Positions 27,131 to 36,541 are shown, counted from the first letter of the stretch. The stretch: 64,000 nt of DNA from Herbaspirillum aquaticum (GCF_002213425.1 NZ_NJGV01000022.1:61142-125141), one strand, 5' to 3'. A program made the numbers and translations. The notes: a model not told the origin generated them from the letters alone.

Positions 27131-27856
27131 ACTCACATCCTCGTCGTCGACGACGACCGCGACATCCGCACCCTGCTGGCCGAATACCTGGACAGCAACG
27201 GCCTGCGCACCCTCACCGCCACCAATGGCAGCGAAATGCGCCGCGTGCTGGAAGAGTCGCGGGTAGACCTGATCGTGCTGGACCTGACCCTGCCGGGCGA
27301 GGACGGCCTGACCCTCTGCCGCAACCTGCGCGCCACCTCCTCGGTGCCGGTGATCATGCTGACCGCGCGCGGCGAGCCGCTGGACCGCATCCTCGGCCTG
27401 GAAATGGGGGCCGATGATTACCTGGCCAAGCCCTTCGAGCCTCGCGAACTGTTTGCCCGCATCCGCAGCGTCCTGCGCCGCACGCAGGCACTGCCGCCCA
27501 ACATGGCCCAGCCGGATGTGGCGACCATGCGCTTTGCCGGCTGGACGCTGGACCTGACCGCACGCCACCTGGTGAACCGGGATGGCGTGGTGGTGGCCTT
27601 GTCGGGCGCCGAGTTCCGGCTGCTGAAGGTGTTCCTCGACCATCCCAACCGCGTGCTCAACCGCGACCAGTTGCTGGAGCTCACGCAAGGCCGCGAATCC
27701 GATCCCTTCGACCGTTCGGTGGATATCCAGATCAGCCGCCTGCGCCAGAAGCTGGGCGACGATGCCCGCACGCCCACCATCATCAAGACCGTACGCAACG
27801 AGGGTTATGTGCTGGCCACCACCGTCACGGCCGAAGGCGCAGGCCGCAGCGCATGA
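27119..27856 (+). CDS. OmpR-family response regulator
   Basis: 245 residues: receiver domain with acidic cluster 'VVDDDRD', phosphoacceptor D55 in 'LIVLDLTLPG' and conserved lysine in 'AKPFEPRE', then a winged-helix domain ('LSGAEFRLLKVFLDHPNRVLNRDQLLELTQGRE', 'IKTVRNEGYVL'). An alternative ATG lies 9 bp upstream at 27110. The stop overlaps the kinase start by 4 bp. It should bind the repeats in its own upstream region and control the divergent spy-like gene and perhaps the efflux operon. Confidence 0.92.
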   Translation: MDTNTHILVVDDDRDIRTLLAEYLDSNGLRTLTATNGSEMRRVLEESRVDLIVLDLTLPGEDGLTLCRNLRATSSVPVIMLTARGEPLDRILGLEMGADDYLAKPFEPRELFARIRSVLRRTQALPPNMAQPDVATMRFAGWTLDLTARHLVNRDGVVVALSGAEFRLLKVFLDHPNRVLNRDQLLELTQGRESDPFDRSVDIQISRLRQKLGDDARTPTIIKTVRNEGYVLATTVTAEGAGRSA

Positions 27857-29235
27857 AGAACTTCCTGGGCTCCATCGGCAACCGCATCTTCTTCCTGCTG
27901 CTCGGCGGGATCGTGGTCGCGGTATTGGCCACCAACTGGCTGGCCGGCAACGAGCGCCGCAATACCCTGCGCGAGCTGCGCTTCCAGCACCTGGCCGACC
28001 GCGTCGAGCAGATCGTGCAGGCGGTGGACGACATCCCCCCGGCGCAGCGTCCCATCGTGCTGCAGGCCGCCACCAACTTCGGTTTCGAGGCGCGCATGGT
28101 GGAGGACATGAACGATGCCATCGGCCCCAATGCCAGCACCAGTCCGCTCATCGAGATGCTGCAGGCGCGCCTGGGCGAGGAACGCAAGATTGCTGTGCAG
28201 CGCGAGAGCGAATGCCCGCCCTTGCGTGCCGACGACGGTCGCGGGCCGCGCCGCGATACCTGCCGCGTCATCTACATCAGCCTGCATGACCAGGCCCTCA
28301 TGCGCCTGCGCCTGCACCAGCCGGGCGAGCCCCCGGCCCTGCGCGGGCGCGGTCCGGGCGGGCCGGCCGGCTTGTTCGGGCTGCAATACATCCTGCTGTT
28401 TTTGGTCTTGATCGCCATGCTGGCCTGGCTGGTGGCGCGCATGGCCACGCGTCCGATCCGCCAGCTGGCGCAAGCCGCTTCGCGCCTGGGCAGCGACATC
28501 GACCATGCACCGCTGCCCGAGGCCGGGCCGACCGAGATCCGCCAGGCAGCCCACGCCTTCAATGCCATGCAGGCGCGCATCCGCCGCCAGATCCAGCATC
28601 GCACCCACATGCTGGCGGCCATCACGCATGACCTGCAGACACCGTTGACGCGCATGCGCCTGCGGCTGGAGAAGGTCACCGATGTCCCGCTGCAGCAGAA
28701 GCTCATCGACGACCTGGGGGTGATGCATGGCATGGTGCGGGAAGGACTGGACCTGGCACGCAGCATGGATTCCTCCGAGAAGATCCAGGCATTGGATATC
28801 GATTCGCTGCTCGACAGCGTCTGCGCCGACGCCGCCGATGCCGGCCAGGACGTGGCGCTGCAAGGCAGTACCCGCGCCTTCGTGATGGCCCAGCCGGGCG
28901 CCCTGCGGCGCTGTCTGACCAACCTGGTCGACAATGCCTGCAAGTACGGCAAGTCGGCGCGCGTGTCCATCGCCCTGGAACAGCAGAAGATCGCCATCCG
29001 CATCCGCGACCAGGGGCCGGGCATTCCCGAGTCCGAACTGGAGGCGGTGTTCGAACCCTTCTATCGCCTGGAGACCTCGCGCTCGCGCGATACCGGCGGC
29101 ACCGGCCTGGGGCTGACCATTGCGCTCAATATCGCCGAGAACCACCACGGCCAGCTGCGCCTGCGCAACCTGCCTGAAGGCGGACTGGAAGTGCTGCTGG
29201 AATTGCCGCCCATGACGCCTGCCAAAAATCGGTGA
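27853..29235 (+). CDS. Sensor histidine kinase of the spy-linked two-component system
   Basis: 460 residues: membrane span about 11-30, a periplasmic sensor of about 140 residues with two cysteines (about 121 and 137), a second span about 178-197, HAMP, then 'AAITHDLQTPLTRMRLR' with phospho-acceptor His259. The ATPase domain has N box 'NLVDNACKYG', G1 'RDQGPGIP' and G2 'GGTGLGLTIA'. It overlaps the regulator gene by 4 bp (ATGA). An Arg/Gly/Pro-rich juxtamembrane stretch precedes span 2. The ligand is unknown; envelope stress is the inferred cue. Confidence 0.92.
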   Translation: MKNFLGSIGNRIFFLLLGGIVVAVLATNWLAGNERRNTLRELRFQHLADRVEQIVQAVDDIPPAQRPIVLQAATNFGFEARMVEDMNDAIGPNASTSPLIEMLQARLGEERKIAVQRESECPPLRADDGRGPRRDTCRVIYISLHDQALMRLRLHQPGEPPALRGRGPGGPAGLFGLQYILLFLVLIAMLAWLVARMATRPIRQLAQAASRLGSDIDHAPLPEAGPTEIRQAAHAFNAMQARIRRQIQHRTHMLAAITHDLQTPLTRMRLRLEKVTDVPLQQKLIDDLGVMHGMVREGLDLARSMDSSEKIQALDIDSLLDSVCADAADAGQDVALQGSTRAFVMAQPGALRRCLTNLVDNACKYGKSARVSIALEQQKIAIRIRDQGPGIPESELEAVFEPFYRLETSRSRDTGGTGLGLTIALNIAENHHGQLRLRNLPEGGLEVLLELPPMTPAKNR

Positions 29236-29254
29236 AATCCTTCACCCGTGCATG

Positions 29255-29294
29255 AAAAAACCGCCGCAAACCCTCACGGGATGCGGCGGTTTTC
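29255..29294. terminator. Bidirectional intrinsic terminator between kinase and trpS
   Basis: CCGCCGCA (29261-29268) pairs with TGCGGCGG (29282-29289). The stem is flanked by an A-run on the left and TTTT on the right, so it can stop both convergent transcripts. Confidence 0.85.
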
Positions 29295-29323
29295 ATATCC
29301 CGGCCAGGAAGGCCGCTACCAGC

Positions 29324-30364
29324 TCAACCGAAGTAGTTCAGGCCCAGCGCGGCGTTGACTTCCGACATCGTCTGCGCAGCCACGGCGCTGGCGCGTTCGG
29401 TACCGCGCTTCAAGATGGCCAGCACTTCGCCGCGATCCTTGGCGAATTCTTCGCGGCGGGTGCGGATGGGTTCCAGCATTTCCTGCAGGATCCCTTCCAG
29501 GCGGCGCTTGACCACGCTGTCGCCCAGGCCGCCGCGGGTGTAGTGGGCCTTCAGTTCGGCCACGGCATCGCGGTCCGGGTCGAAGGCATCCAGGAAGGTG
29601 AAGACCACATTGCCCTCGACCTGGCCCGGATCATCCACGCGCAGGTGGTTGGGGTCGGTGTACATGCGGTGCACGGCCTGCTTGATCTCGGCCGGGGTCG
29701 CGCCCAGGGCAATGGAGTTGCCCAGCGACTTGCTCATCTTGGCCTTGCCATCGATGCCGGGCAGGCGGCCGGTTTCGGAGAGCACTTCCTTGCATTCGAC
29801 CAGCACTTCGCGATCCACCGTGGCATTGAATTTGCGCACCAGTTCATTGGTCTGCTCGATCATGGGCAGCTGGTCGCTGCCCACCGGCACCAGCTGGCCC
29901 TTGAAGGCGGTGATGTCGGCGGCCTGGCTGACCGGATAGGTCAGGAAGCCGGCCGGGATGTCGCGCTCGAAGCCGCGCAGGCGGATTTCTTCCTTGATGG
30001 TGGGGTTGCGCTCCAGGCGCGAGACCGTCACCAGGTTCAGCAGCACCATCGACAATTCATACAGCTCGCGCACCTGGGACTGGATGAAGATGGTCGACTT
30101 CTCGGGATCGATGCCCACGGCCAGGTAGTCCAGCGCCACTTCGAGCACGTTGTCGGTGACTTTCTGGTGGCGGCCGACGTTGTCGGTCATGGCCTGGGTA
30201 TCGGCCAGCAGCAGGAACTGCCGCGAGGTTTCCTGCAGCGCCACGCGCGACTTGAGCGAGCCGATGTAGTGGCCCAGGTGCAAGGGACCGGTAGGACGGT
30301 CGCCGGTGAGGACGACGGGCAGGCTGCTGGTGGTGGGGGTGGAGCTCGTGGCGTTCGAAGACAT
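29324..30364 (-). CDS. trpS: Tryptophanyl-tRNA synthetase
   Basis: 346 residues of a class I aminoacyl-tRNA synthetase that charges tRNA-Trp. It has the HIGH-type motif '[12 protein letters not shown]' near residues 25-35 and '[10 protein letters not shown]' for KMSKS. ATG 30364 is preferred because CAGGA stands 7 nt before it; ATG 30370 is an alternative two codons upstream. The N-terminal Ser/Thr-rich stretch of about 15 residues is not conserved in the family core. Confidence 0.95.
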   Translation of the reverse strand: MSSNATSSTPTTSSLPVVLTGDRPTGPLHLGHYIGSLKSRVALQETSRQFLLLADTQAMTDNVGRHQKVTDNVLEVALDYLAVGIDPEKSTIFIQSQVRELYELSMVLLNLVTVSRLERNPTIKEEIRLRGFERDIPAGFLTYPVSQAADITAFKGQLVPVGSDQLPMIEQTNELVRKFNATVDREVLVECKEVLSETGRLPGIDGKAKMSKSLGNSIALGATPAEIKQAVHRMYTDPNHLRVDDPGQVEGNVVFTFLDAFDPDRDAVAELKAHYTRGGLGDSVVKRRLEGILQEMLEPIRTRREEFAKDRGEVLAILKRGTERASAVAAQTMSEVNAALGLNYFG

Positions 30365-30420
30365 GGTCATTCCTGATCGTTAATCTCTGGAATGCCGCCG
30401 GTCCCGAAGCTGAAGAAACA

Positions 30421-30442
30421 ATGCCGCCGGAACCGGCGGCAT
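30421..30442. repeat. GC-rich perfect hairpin upstream of trpS
   Basis: ATGCCGCCGG-AA-CCGGCGGCAT is a 10-bp perfect inverted repeat 57 bp before the trpS start. It lacks a T-run. It could be a leader hairpin of trpS or a remnant terminator; no leader peptide rich in Trp was seen. Confidence 0.4.
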
Positions 30443-30580
30443 CATGGTCACATGGTCAAGCTGTGTGAAAACGGGCCGCCTCGTTCAGGCGCGCCACCAA
30501 TGCTGGGTTTTCGCAAGTTGATCTTTTCGGAAAAGCATGGCGGCGAGTATAGCACCGGCAGCGCCCCATGTTGCGTTGCA

Positions 30581-30609
30581 TAAGAAAAAACCGCCTGCAA
30601 GAGGCGGTT
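30581..30609 (-). terminator. Intrinsic terminator of the glycine-zipper lipoprotein gene
   Basis: AACCGCCT (30589-30596) pairs with AGGCGGTT (30602-30609) around a 5-nt loop. On the minus strand the stem is followed by TTTTTTCTTA, a good terminator 30 bp beyond the stop codon. Confidence 0.85.
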
Positions 30610-30638
30610 CTGGCGCTGGGCTCAGCTTGTGCGCGAAT

Positions 30639-31199
30639 TCAATACGCACCCGGTGGCGGACCGTAATACACCGGCGGCGGGCCGTAATACCCCGGGGGCG
30701 GCGGCGGTGCGTAGTAGTAGCGCGGGTGATAGGTGTAGACGGTGGTGGTCTGCACCGGCTGCTGCACCTGGTTGCCCTTGCTGTACATACATTGGGTGTA
30801 GGTCATGTCGTAGCGCTGCTGCATCGAGTAGTTGCCTCCTGCGGCGGCGTTGCTGCCGGCCGCACTGCCCACCAGCAAGCCACCGCCGGCACCGATGGCC
30901 GCACCCGCACCGGCATTGCCCGAGGCCGCGCCGATGAGGGCACCGGCCACGGCACCCACGGCGGTGCCGACCGCGGCACTGTTGGCCGCATTGTTCTGGG
31001 TCTGCGCGGCCTGGCCGCCGATGGCGTCCTGGGCGTATTGCTGGCATTGCTGCTGGTCGGCGCGGAACTGTTCATACGTCTTGTCCTTGCCGGGCATGGC
31101 CATCACCGAAGGGCCGGTCGGCACGCTCACGCAGCCTCCCAGCGCCAGCATGGCACCCAGGGCGGAGACGGTGGCGGCGGTCTTGTAGAGGGGTTTCAC
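30639..31199 (-). CDS. Glycine-zipper outer-membrane lipoprotein
   Basis: 186 residues starting at GTG 31199, preceded by AAAGGAAA. It has a lipoprotein signal with lipobox 'LGGC' near residue 20. A central run of Gly/Ala repeats ('GTAVGAVAGALIGAASGNAG') is typical of glycine-zipper proteins that insert in or stabilise membranes. The C-terminal tail is rich in Tyr and Pro ('YYYAPPPPPGYYGPPPVYYG'). A longer in-frame start upstream lacks a ribosome-binding site. Its function is probably envelope structure. The neighbour upstream is another Tyr/Pro-rich secreted protein. Confidence 0.82.
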   Translation of the reverse strand: MKPLYKTAATVSALGAMLALGGCVSVPTGPSVMAMPGKDKTYEQFRADQQQCQQYAQDAIGGQAAQTQNNAANSAAVGTAVGAVAGALIGAASGNAGAGAAIGAGGGLLVGSAAGSNAAAGGNYSMQQRYDMTYTQCMYSKGNQVQQPVQTTTVYTYHPRYYYAPPPPPGYYGPPPVYYGPPPGAY

Positions 31200-31248
31200 G
31201 ATGTTTCCTTTATCGGGGATCGGACGAATTACCTGGCTGAGACGCGGC

Positions 31249-31593
31249 TTACTGCGGCGGCGTACTACCCGGCACACCCGGCGTATTGGGCACGACCTTC
31301 ATCCAGGGGCTGGGGCAGTTCTGGACGTAGGGGTAGTAGGACTTGGAATCAGCGCAGTAGTACCAGTAGTCCTGGCGCTGCGGCTCCACGTAGACCGGTG
31401 CGGGTGCCCGCTCCACGTAGACCGGCGGCGGGTAATACACCGGCGGCGGATAGTAGACAGGGGGCGGCACCCATACCGGTCCGCCGATCACCACGCCACC
31501 ATAGAAGCGCCCGTGCGCATAGGCCGAGGCGCTGGCAACCAGGCCGGCTACCGCCAGCGCGCCACAGACGCCAATTGCCGCTAGTTTTTTCAT
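31249..31593 (-). CDS. Secreted Tyr/Pro-rich small protein
   Basis: 114 residues with a clear signal peptide (to 'ASAYAHG') and a proline-tyrosine repeat 'PPPVYYPPPVYYPPPVYVE', then 'YCADSKSYYPYVQNCPSPW' with two cysteines that may form a disulphide. Such proteins are common and uncharacterised in Burkholderiales. It ends about 50 bp before the glycine-zipper lipoprotein gene, so the two may share a transcript. Confidence 0.8.
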   Translation of the reverse strand: MKKLAAIGVCGALAVAGLVASASAYAHGRFYGGVVIGGPVWVPPPVYYPPPVYYPPPVYVERAPAPVYVEPQRQDYWYYCADSKSYYPYVQNCPSPWMKVVPNTPGVPGSTPPQ

Positions 31594-31958
31594 GTTGTTG
31601 CCCTTGGGTGTGTCTCAGAATAATGGGAATGCTTGCCGGATGGCCTCAAGGCCGCGTTCCCCACGCGGCCGCATCAGCCTGGAATCCTTGCCCGGTGCGG
31701 CTTGCAGACGCATCTGGCGCAGGAAAGCAATATACGCCGGGGCTGCGGTGAAATCTCGAGATGTTTCAATTCGTAACCCTAATCAACAGAGATATACACG
31801 GGGTTGAAAAGGCTTTGCAATCAGGGGGTGGCTCGGGTCTCCCGGCTAGTTCCATTCGAGAACATGCGATTCTTTGTGTACAAATTTGCCCCGCCAGCTG
31901 AGGGCTCGTGGCCGGCCGCTATAATTTTCCAAGAGGGAATTTTCATGATTTGAAACTC
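31594..31958. other. Intergenic region before the orphan gene
   Basis: About 365 bp with no supported gene. It contains TTTGTGTACAAA (31873-31884, outer 5 bp palindromic) and TATAAT at 31920-31925, a good -10 element about 35 bp before the orphan gene's ATG. No convincing -35 was found at the usual spacing. The left half is GC-rich, the right half AT-richer. Confidence 0.5.
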
Positions 31959-32405
31959 ATGCCTTTATACGACGGCAGTCATTCCCTCATCCGCAGCAAT
32001 CTGATGCTCATCGCACGTGGCGAACGTGCGAAAGTCATCGCGATTGGCAAGCTTACCGCCTTGCAACATGACGTTCTCAACGCACAGCGGATTAGCGCCG
32101 ACCTCCCGCGTTTGCTGGATCCTGAAATTCTCTTTCTCGGCAGGCACCTCTTCAGCAGTCGCCATGCAGACGGATACTCGATTGAAGACATGGTGGAGCA
32201 GATCGCCAGCGCTCTCAGTGCGCAGGCCGAAGTAGTCCCTACAAAAAAGATGTCGGCGCTCTGCAATCCTCGCCCCCGAGACGACGGATATGGAAATCGT
32301 GTCAATGATGTGGCAGTCCTCGAATTGTCGGCGCGCAAACCGAAGGCGGAATTGTTTTCAACCATCCCGCGCGGCGATTGGGTCAAGCCGCGCCAATGCC
32401 CATGA
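31959..32405 (+). CDS. Orphan hypothetical protein, AT-richer than neighbours
   Basis: 148 residues from ATG 31959 (a longer reading from GTG 31908 is possible). It is soluble, with no signal peptide or membrane span. It starts 'MPLYDGSHSLIRSNLMLIARGE', contains an acidic helical stretch 'YSIEDMVEQIASALSAQAEV' and ends basic. I do not recognise the family. It stands alone on the plus strand among minus-strand genes. The coding region is visibly less GC-rich than its neighbours, consistent with acquisition by transfer. Confidence 0.55.
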   Translation: MPLYDGSHSLIRSNLMLIARGERAKVIAIGKLTALQHDVLNAQRISADLPRLLDPEILFLGRHLFSSRHADGYSIEDMVEQIASALSAQAEVVPTKKMSALCNPRPRDDGYGNRVNDVAVLELSARKPKAELFSTIPRGDWVKPRQCP

Positions 32406-32426
32406 CGCTGCCGACGCCACAAAAAC

Positions 32427-32450
32427 AAAACGGCCTTTTTCAAGGCCGTT
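32427..32450 (-). terminator. Terminator between the orphan gene and fumC
   Basis: AACGGCCTT (32429-32437) and AAGGCCGTT (32442-32450) form a 9-bp stem with a 4-nt loop. On the minus strand it runs into TTGTTTTTG, so it chiefly ends fumC, and it may also stop the convergent orphan gene. Confidence 0.8.
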
Positions 32451-32515
32451 TATGGTCGCAGTCCTGGGTAACTTAAAGCCTCCAGCGCCCCTGCGACCGG
32501 GAAACTATATCACGC

Positions 32516-33904
32516 TCAACCCGGCCGCGTCATCTGCTCCGGCTTGATCCACTCGGCAAACTGCTCTTCGGTCACAAAGCCCAGCGCCAATGCCGCCTGC
32601 TTCAGGGTGGTACCGTCGTGATGCGCCTGCTTGGCGATCTTGGCGGCCTTGTCGTAACCGATGTGCGGGGCCAGGGCCGTCACCAGCATGAGCGATTTTT
32701 CCATCAGTTCGCCAATGCGGCTGTGGTTGGCTTCAATGCCGCGCGCGCAGTGCTCCTCGAAGCTGGCCATGCCATCGCCCAGCAGGCGTACGCTCTGCAG
32801 GAAGTTGTGGATGATCACCGGCTTGAACACGTTGAGCTCGAAGTTGCCGCTGGCACCGCCAATGTTGAGTGCGACATCGTTGCCGAAGACCTGGGCGCAC
32901 AGCATGGTCATGGCTTCGCACTGGGTCGGGTTGACCTTGCCCGGCATGATGGAGCTGCCTGGCTCGTTCTCGGGGATGGTGATCTCGCCCAGCCCGGAAC
33001 GCGGGCCGGAAGCCAGCCAGCGGACGTCGTTGGAGATCTTCATCATGGCCGCCGCCAGGGTCTTGAGTCCACCGTGCGCGGCCACCAGGGCATCGTGTCC
33101 GGCCAGGGCGGCAAACTTGTTGGGCGCAGTCTTGAACGGGAAACCGAAGTACTTGGCCAGCTCGGCCGCCACGCGCTCGCCGAATTCGGGATGGGCATTG
33201 AGCCCGGTACCGACGGCCGTGCCACCAGCGGCCAGCTCGGAGATGGCGTTGAGGGTGGCGATGATGGCCGATTCGGCATGATCCAGCTGGGCCACGTAGC
33301 CCGAGAACTCCTGGCCCAGCGTCAGCGGCGTGGCGTCCTGCAGGTGGGTGCGGCCGATCTTGACGATGTCGGCGAACTGCGCGGACTTGTCCGCCAGCGT
33401 GGCGCGCAGGGTGTGCAGCGACGGAATCAGGTGCGTGGCCACGGCCATGCAGGCGGCCACGTGCATGGCGGTCGGGAAGATGTCGTTGGAGGACTGGCCA
33501 CGGTTGACGTCGTCATTCGGGTGGATCAGGCGATCCTCGCCGCGCACGCCGCCCAGCAGTTCGGAGGCGCGGTTGGCCAGCACCTCGTTCATGTTCATGT
33601 TGCTCTGGGTGCCGGACCCGGTCTGCCAGACCGACAGCGGAAACTCCAGCGGATGCTTGCCGGCGATGACCTCATCGGCAGCCGCAATGATGGCCTCGGC
33701 CTTCTTGCCGTCCAGCTTGCCCAGGTCGCGGTTGACCGTGGCACAGGCGCGCTTGACGGCGGCCAAGGCCACGATCAGCTCGGCCGGCATGCGCTCGGTG
33801 GAAATATGGAAGTGGTGCAGCGAACGTTCGGTCTGCGCGCCCCACAGGCGATCGGCGGGGACTTCAATCAGTCCAAAGGTGTCGCGCTCCATGCGGTGGT
33901 TCAT
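32516..33904 (-). CDS. fumC: Fumarate hydratase class II
   Basis: 462 residues of the fumarase/aspartase superfamily, converting fumarate to malate in the TCA cycle without an iron-sulfur cluster. The signature [11 protein letters not shown] is intact, as are '[16 protein letters not shown]' and '[15 protein letters not shown]'. The ATG at 33904 has GGAG about 10 nt upstream. Class II enzymes resist oxidative inactivation. It is monocistronic or follows the DUF3579 gene 185 bp upstream. Confidence 0.95.
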   Translation of the reverse strand: MNHRMERDTFGLIEVPADRLWGAQTERSLHHFHISTERMPAELIVALAAVKRACATVNRDLGKLDGKKAEAIIAAADEVIAGKHPLEFPLSVWQTGSGTQSNMNMNEVLANRASELLGGVRGEDRLIHPNDDVNRGQSSNDIFPTAMHVAACMAVATHLIPSLHTLRATLADKSAQFADIVKIGRTHLQDATPLTLGQEFSGYVAQLDHAESAIIATLNAISELAAGGTAVGTGLNAHPEFGERVAAELAKYFGFPFKTAPNKFAALAGHDALVAAHGGLKTLAAAMMKISNDVRWLASGPRSGLGEITIPENEPGSSIMPGKVNPTQCEAMTMLCAQVFGNDVALNIGGASGNFELNVFKPVIIHNFLQSVRLLGDGMASFEEHCARGIEANHSRIGELMEKSLMLVTALAPHIGYDKAAKIAKQAHHDGTTLKQAALALGFVTEEQFAEWIKPEQMTRPG

Positions 33905-34089
33905 GATGCTGGTTCTCCGTGATGAGAGGGCCGCAAGCGGCCCGATGATCCCGTGAGACTCTGGCGCAAGCTGAAGGCTGAGTCACCGACGAGACCGACA
34001 AGATGACGTCTAGTGTAACTGCTGGCGGGACCGCCCGCAGGAAGCGGCGGCATGAAGCTGGCGAGGGGTCGGCAATGCTCGGCAGGCAA

Positions 34090-34440
34090 TCAGCCGGCCT
34101 TGTTGTCCTTGGGCGGATCAGGCAGCACACAGGCCTCGACCACTTGCAGGTCGTTGTCCTTGGCGAAGTTGACCACGAAGTGATAGGCCAGCGGCTCCAG
34201 CTCGCGCAGGGCTTCGTTGACCACCACCGAGCGCACGCCATCGATGTGGGTGGGCAGCACGTAGGGAGAATATTTCAGGTGTGCATTGCGACCGCCACTG
34301 CCTTCGGGACGGAAGCACGACATCACGCCGCACAGGCGCTCCGCCCAGTCGCTGGGGCGGAACTGCCGGCCATCCGAGGTCTTGCCGAGGATGATGAATT
34401 CTTTGGCCGGTGCGTTTGCGGGTTTGATGGGATCAGCCAT
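34090..34440 (-). CDS. DUF3579 family protein
   Basis: 116 residues matching the small beta-proteobacterial DUF3579 family ('EFIILGKTSDGRQFRPSDWAERL', 'YSPYVLPTHIDGVRSVVV'). Soluble, no signal peptide. No function has been shown for the family. It lies upstream of fumC in the same direction. Confidence 0.8.
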   Translation of the reverse strand: MADPIKPANAPAKEFIILGKTSDGRQFRPSDWAERLCGVMSCFRPEGSGGRNAHLKYSPYVLPTHIDGVRSVVVNEALRELEPLAYHFVVNFAKDNDLQVVEACVLPDPPKDNKAG

Positions 34441-34746
34441 ACATGCATTCTTCTAAAGCGCTTGCAACCGAATGCCCTTGTCCTGGTGGGACCGGAGCCC
34501 TGGAGTCCGCGGTGCCTCGGCGATCCACTGCCTGGGTGCCTGCGGTACTGAGTATTATATCTTATAGAAGACTTGGCTTCTACCGGTCTCCCCCGGCTAC
34601 TGCGTGCCGCTCATGCCTTGCGGGCAAAGCATGCATCCCTGCATGTGGCGGCCTTCTGAAGTGAAGCTGGAAGTATACCGGGTTGGCGAGAATCGCGTTC
34701 CCAAAAACAAAGCGGGCCTGAGCCCGCTTCTTCAAAGACAATTCGC
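34441..34746. other. Intergenic region between DUF3579 and CobD-like genes
   Basis: About 300 bp without a gene. It contains the cobD-like terminator (34705-34729), and ATATCTTATAGAAGACTT at 34557-34574 with the partial palindrome TCTT-N4-AAGA. The latter lies about 120 bp upstream of the DUF3579 gene and may be part of its promoter or an operator. Confidence 0.5.
34705..34729 (-). terminator. Intrinsic terminator of the CobD/CbiB-like gene
   Basis: AAGCGGGC (34710-34717) pairs with GCCCGCTT (34722-34729), loop 4 nt. On the minus strand the stem is followed by TGTTTTTGG. Confidence 0.85.
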
Positions 34747-35706
34747 TTAGCCCATCCACACCGCTACCGACAGCAGCAGCAACAGGAACATCCACAGCAG
34801 CAAGGCGCGCCAGACCAGGCCCACGGTGCTCTGCAGGGTGCGCGGCGAGGGGGTATCACCGGGCAGGCCGTCGGTTTCTTCGGCCATGGAATCGACCGTG
34901 GCAGCATCGGCCGGCAGGATGATGCCGGCGGCCGCTTCCTTCTCGGTACCGAAACGCACCCCCATGGCGCCGCCACCGGCAGCCAGGATGATGCCGGCGG
35001 CCTCGTCGTCCCAGCGGTTGGCGAAGTTGCGCCAGGCGTAGATGGCATCCTCGAAGTTGCCGACCACCGCAAAGGCCGAGGCCGTCAGGCGCGCCGGAAT
35101 CCAGTCGATCCAGTAAAAGGCCTGGGCGGCAAACCGGCCGAAGGCTTCATATTTCATGTGATCCGGCTCGTTCCAGGCGCGCGAGAGATATTCGGCCACG
35201 CGGTACATCACGGCCAGCGCCGGGCCAGCCGGCATCAGGAACCAGAAGAACACGCCGAAGACGTGGCGATGCGTGGTGATGAGTGCGCGCTCGGAGGCGA
35301 TGCGGGAAATTTCGCTCACATCCATTGCCGTGGTGTCCAGCTTGGTCCATTCGGCCAGCAGGGTGCGGGCGGTCATTTCGTCGCCCGTGTTCAGGGCCAG
35401 CTGGATGGAGGTGAAGTAATGGCTGTAATGGCGGAAACCCAGGGTCATGTAGACCACCAGCACGTTCCAGGCGAAAGCCGCCACCAGGCTCACATGCAGC
35501 AGCAGCCAGTAGACCAGCGCCACCGGCACCGTCAGCGCCCCCACCATCACCACCCAGCCCAGGCGGCCGTGATGGGCGTGACCGGCGTTGAACCAGCCTT
35601 CGATGGTGGCCGCGAAAGACTTGATCGACGCGTATACCGGATTGTCTGCGCGCAGTGGTTTGAGTTGTTCGATTAACAGCGCAAAGAGAATGGAAAGAAA
35701 TGTCAT
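34747..35706 (-). CDS. CobD/CbiB-family membrane protein
   Basis: 319 residues with a membrane segment at each end and two in between, resembling the CobD/CbiB (adenosylcobinamide-phosphate synthase-like) and AmpE group. It contains the family block 'VVYMTLGFRHYSHYFTSIQLALN' and 'ASERALITTHRHVFGVFFWFL...GPALAVMYR'. ATG 35706 was chosen over an upstream TTG. No cobalamin genes lie nearby, so a real role in B12 synthesis is doubtful. Confidence 0.75.
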   Translation of the reverse strand: MTFLSILFALLIEQLKPLRADNPVYASIKSFAATIEGWFNAGHAHHGRLGWVVMVGALTVPVALVYWLLLHVSLVAAFAWNVLVVYMTLGFRHYSHYFTSIQLALNTGDEMTARTLLAEWTKLDTTAMDVSEISRIASERALITTHRHVFGVFFWFLMPAGPALAVMYRVAEYLSRAWNEPDHMKYEAFGRFAAQAFYWIDWIPARLTASAFAVVGNFEDAIYAWRNFANRWDDEAAGIILAAGGGAMGVRFGTEKEAAAGIILPADAATVDSMAEETDGLPGDTPSPRTLQSTVGLVWRALLLWMFLLLLLSVAVWMG

Positions 35707-35869
35707 CAAGCTGCCTTAGGGGTCTCTGTAGCCCGTACGATAGCGCAGTGCAAGATGGGAATCAAACAATTGATTCGTTGATCACAATCAAGAGCGCGAT
35801 GTCACGGATTTTTACTTATTTGAACATTAACAGCGACATTGCGTAGCTGAGAGGCGACAAATTCTGTCG

Positions 35870-36541
35870 CTAACTGCGCAGGAAGTGGAACAGGTTGCGC
35901 AGCATGCCGGCAGTTGCACCCCAGATGAAGTAGCGGTCATAGGGCATGGTATAGAAGCTGCGACGGCCCACCGGCGCCGGCAGCTCGACCGAGCGGCGTT
36001 GATGGTTCAGGCCATCCATGAGGAAAGCCAGCGGCACTTCAAAGATCTCGGCCACTTCACGCGGATCGCCCACGGCCTCGAACGGCGGCTGTATCAGTCC
36101 GGCCACCGGCGTGACCCGGTAACCGGTGCCGGTGAAGTAATCAGGCAGCGAGCCGATGACTTCGATGTGCTGGCGCGCCAGGCCGATTTCCTCTTCGGTC
36201 TCGCGCAGAGCGGTCTCGATGGCCGAGCCGTCATAGTCTTCGCGGCGGCCGCCGGGGAAACTGATCTGTCCCGCGTGATCCTTCAGGTCAGCTGTACGCT
36301 GAGTGAAGAGAACCGTCATCCCCTCTTCGCGCAGCACGATCGGGATCAGCACCGAGGCCAGCCGGAACCGTCCCTTGGACTCGGCCAGACGTGCCATCTG
36401 GTCGCCGCTGTGCTCGGGTTCCCAGCGCGGCGGGTCGGCGAAGCGCTGGCGCAGCCAGTCGGCATTCAGGCGCGCGGCCTCCAGCGCACTTTCGCCGGCG
36501 ACGGCATCCACAGGCAGATTGACGGGATCGAAACTGGCCAC
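35870..36541 (-). CDS. CoA pyrophosphatase-like Nudix hydrolase
   Basis: 223 residues with a full Nudix box (about 97-121: GG-x5-E... 'ETALRETEEEIGL') and the preceding UPF0035 signature 'LFTQRTADLKDHAGQISFPGG', which marks the CoA/acyl-CoA diphosphatase subgroup (NudL). It should split CoA or related diphosphates. The start is a GTG at 36541 with only a weak ribosome-binding site. It lies 55 bp after the rplS terminator, in the same direction. A 6-bp hairpin overlaps its stop. Confidence 0.88.
   Translation of the reverse strand: MASFDPVNLPVDAVAGESALEAARLNADWLRQRFADPPRWEPEHSGDQMARLAESKGRFRLASVLIPIVLREEGMTVLFTQRTADLKDHAGQISFPGGRREDYDGSAIETALRETEEEIGLARQHIEVIGSLPDYFTGTGYRVTPVAGLIQPPFEAVGDPREVAEIFEVPLAFLMDGLNHQRRSVELPAPVGRRSFYTMPYDRYFIWGATAGMLRNLFHFLRS

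Noticed and set aside
30371..30638. Possible trp leader peptide or T-box before trpS
   Set aside because: Only a GC-rich palindrome is visible; no Trp-rich short peptide or T-box element.
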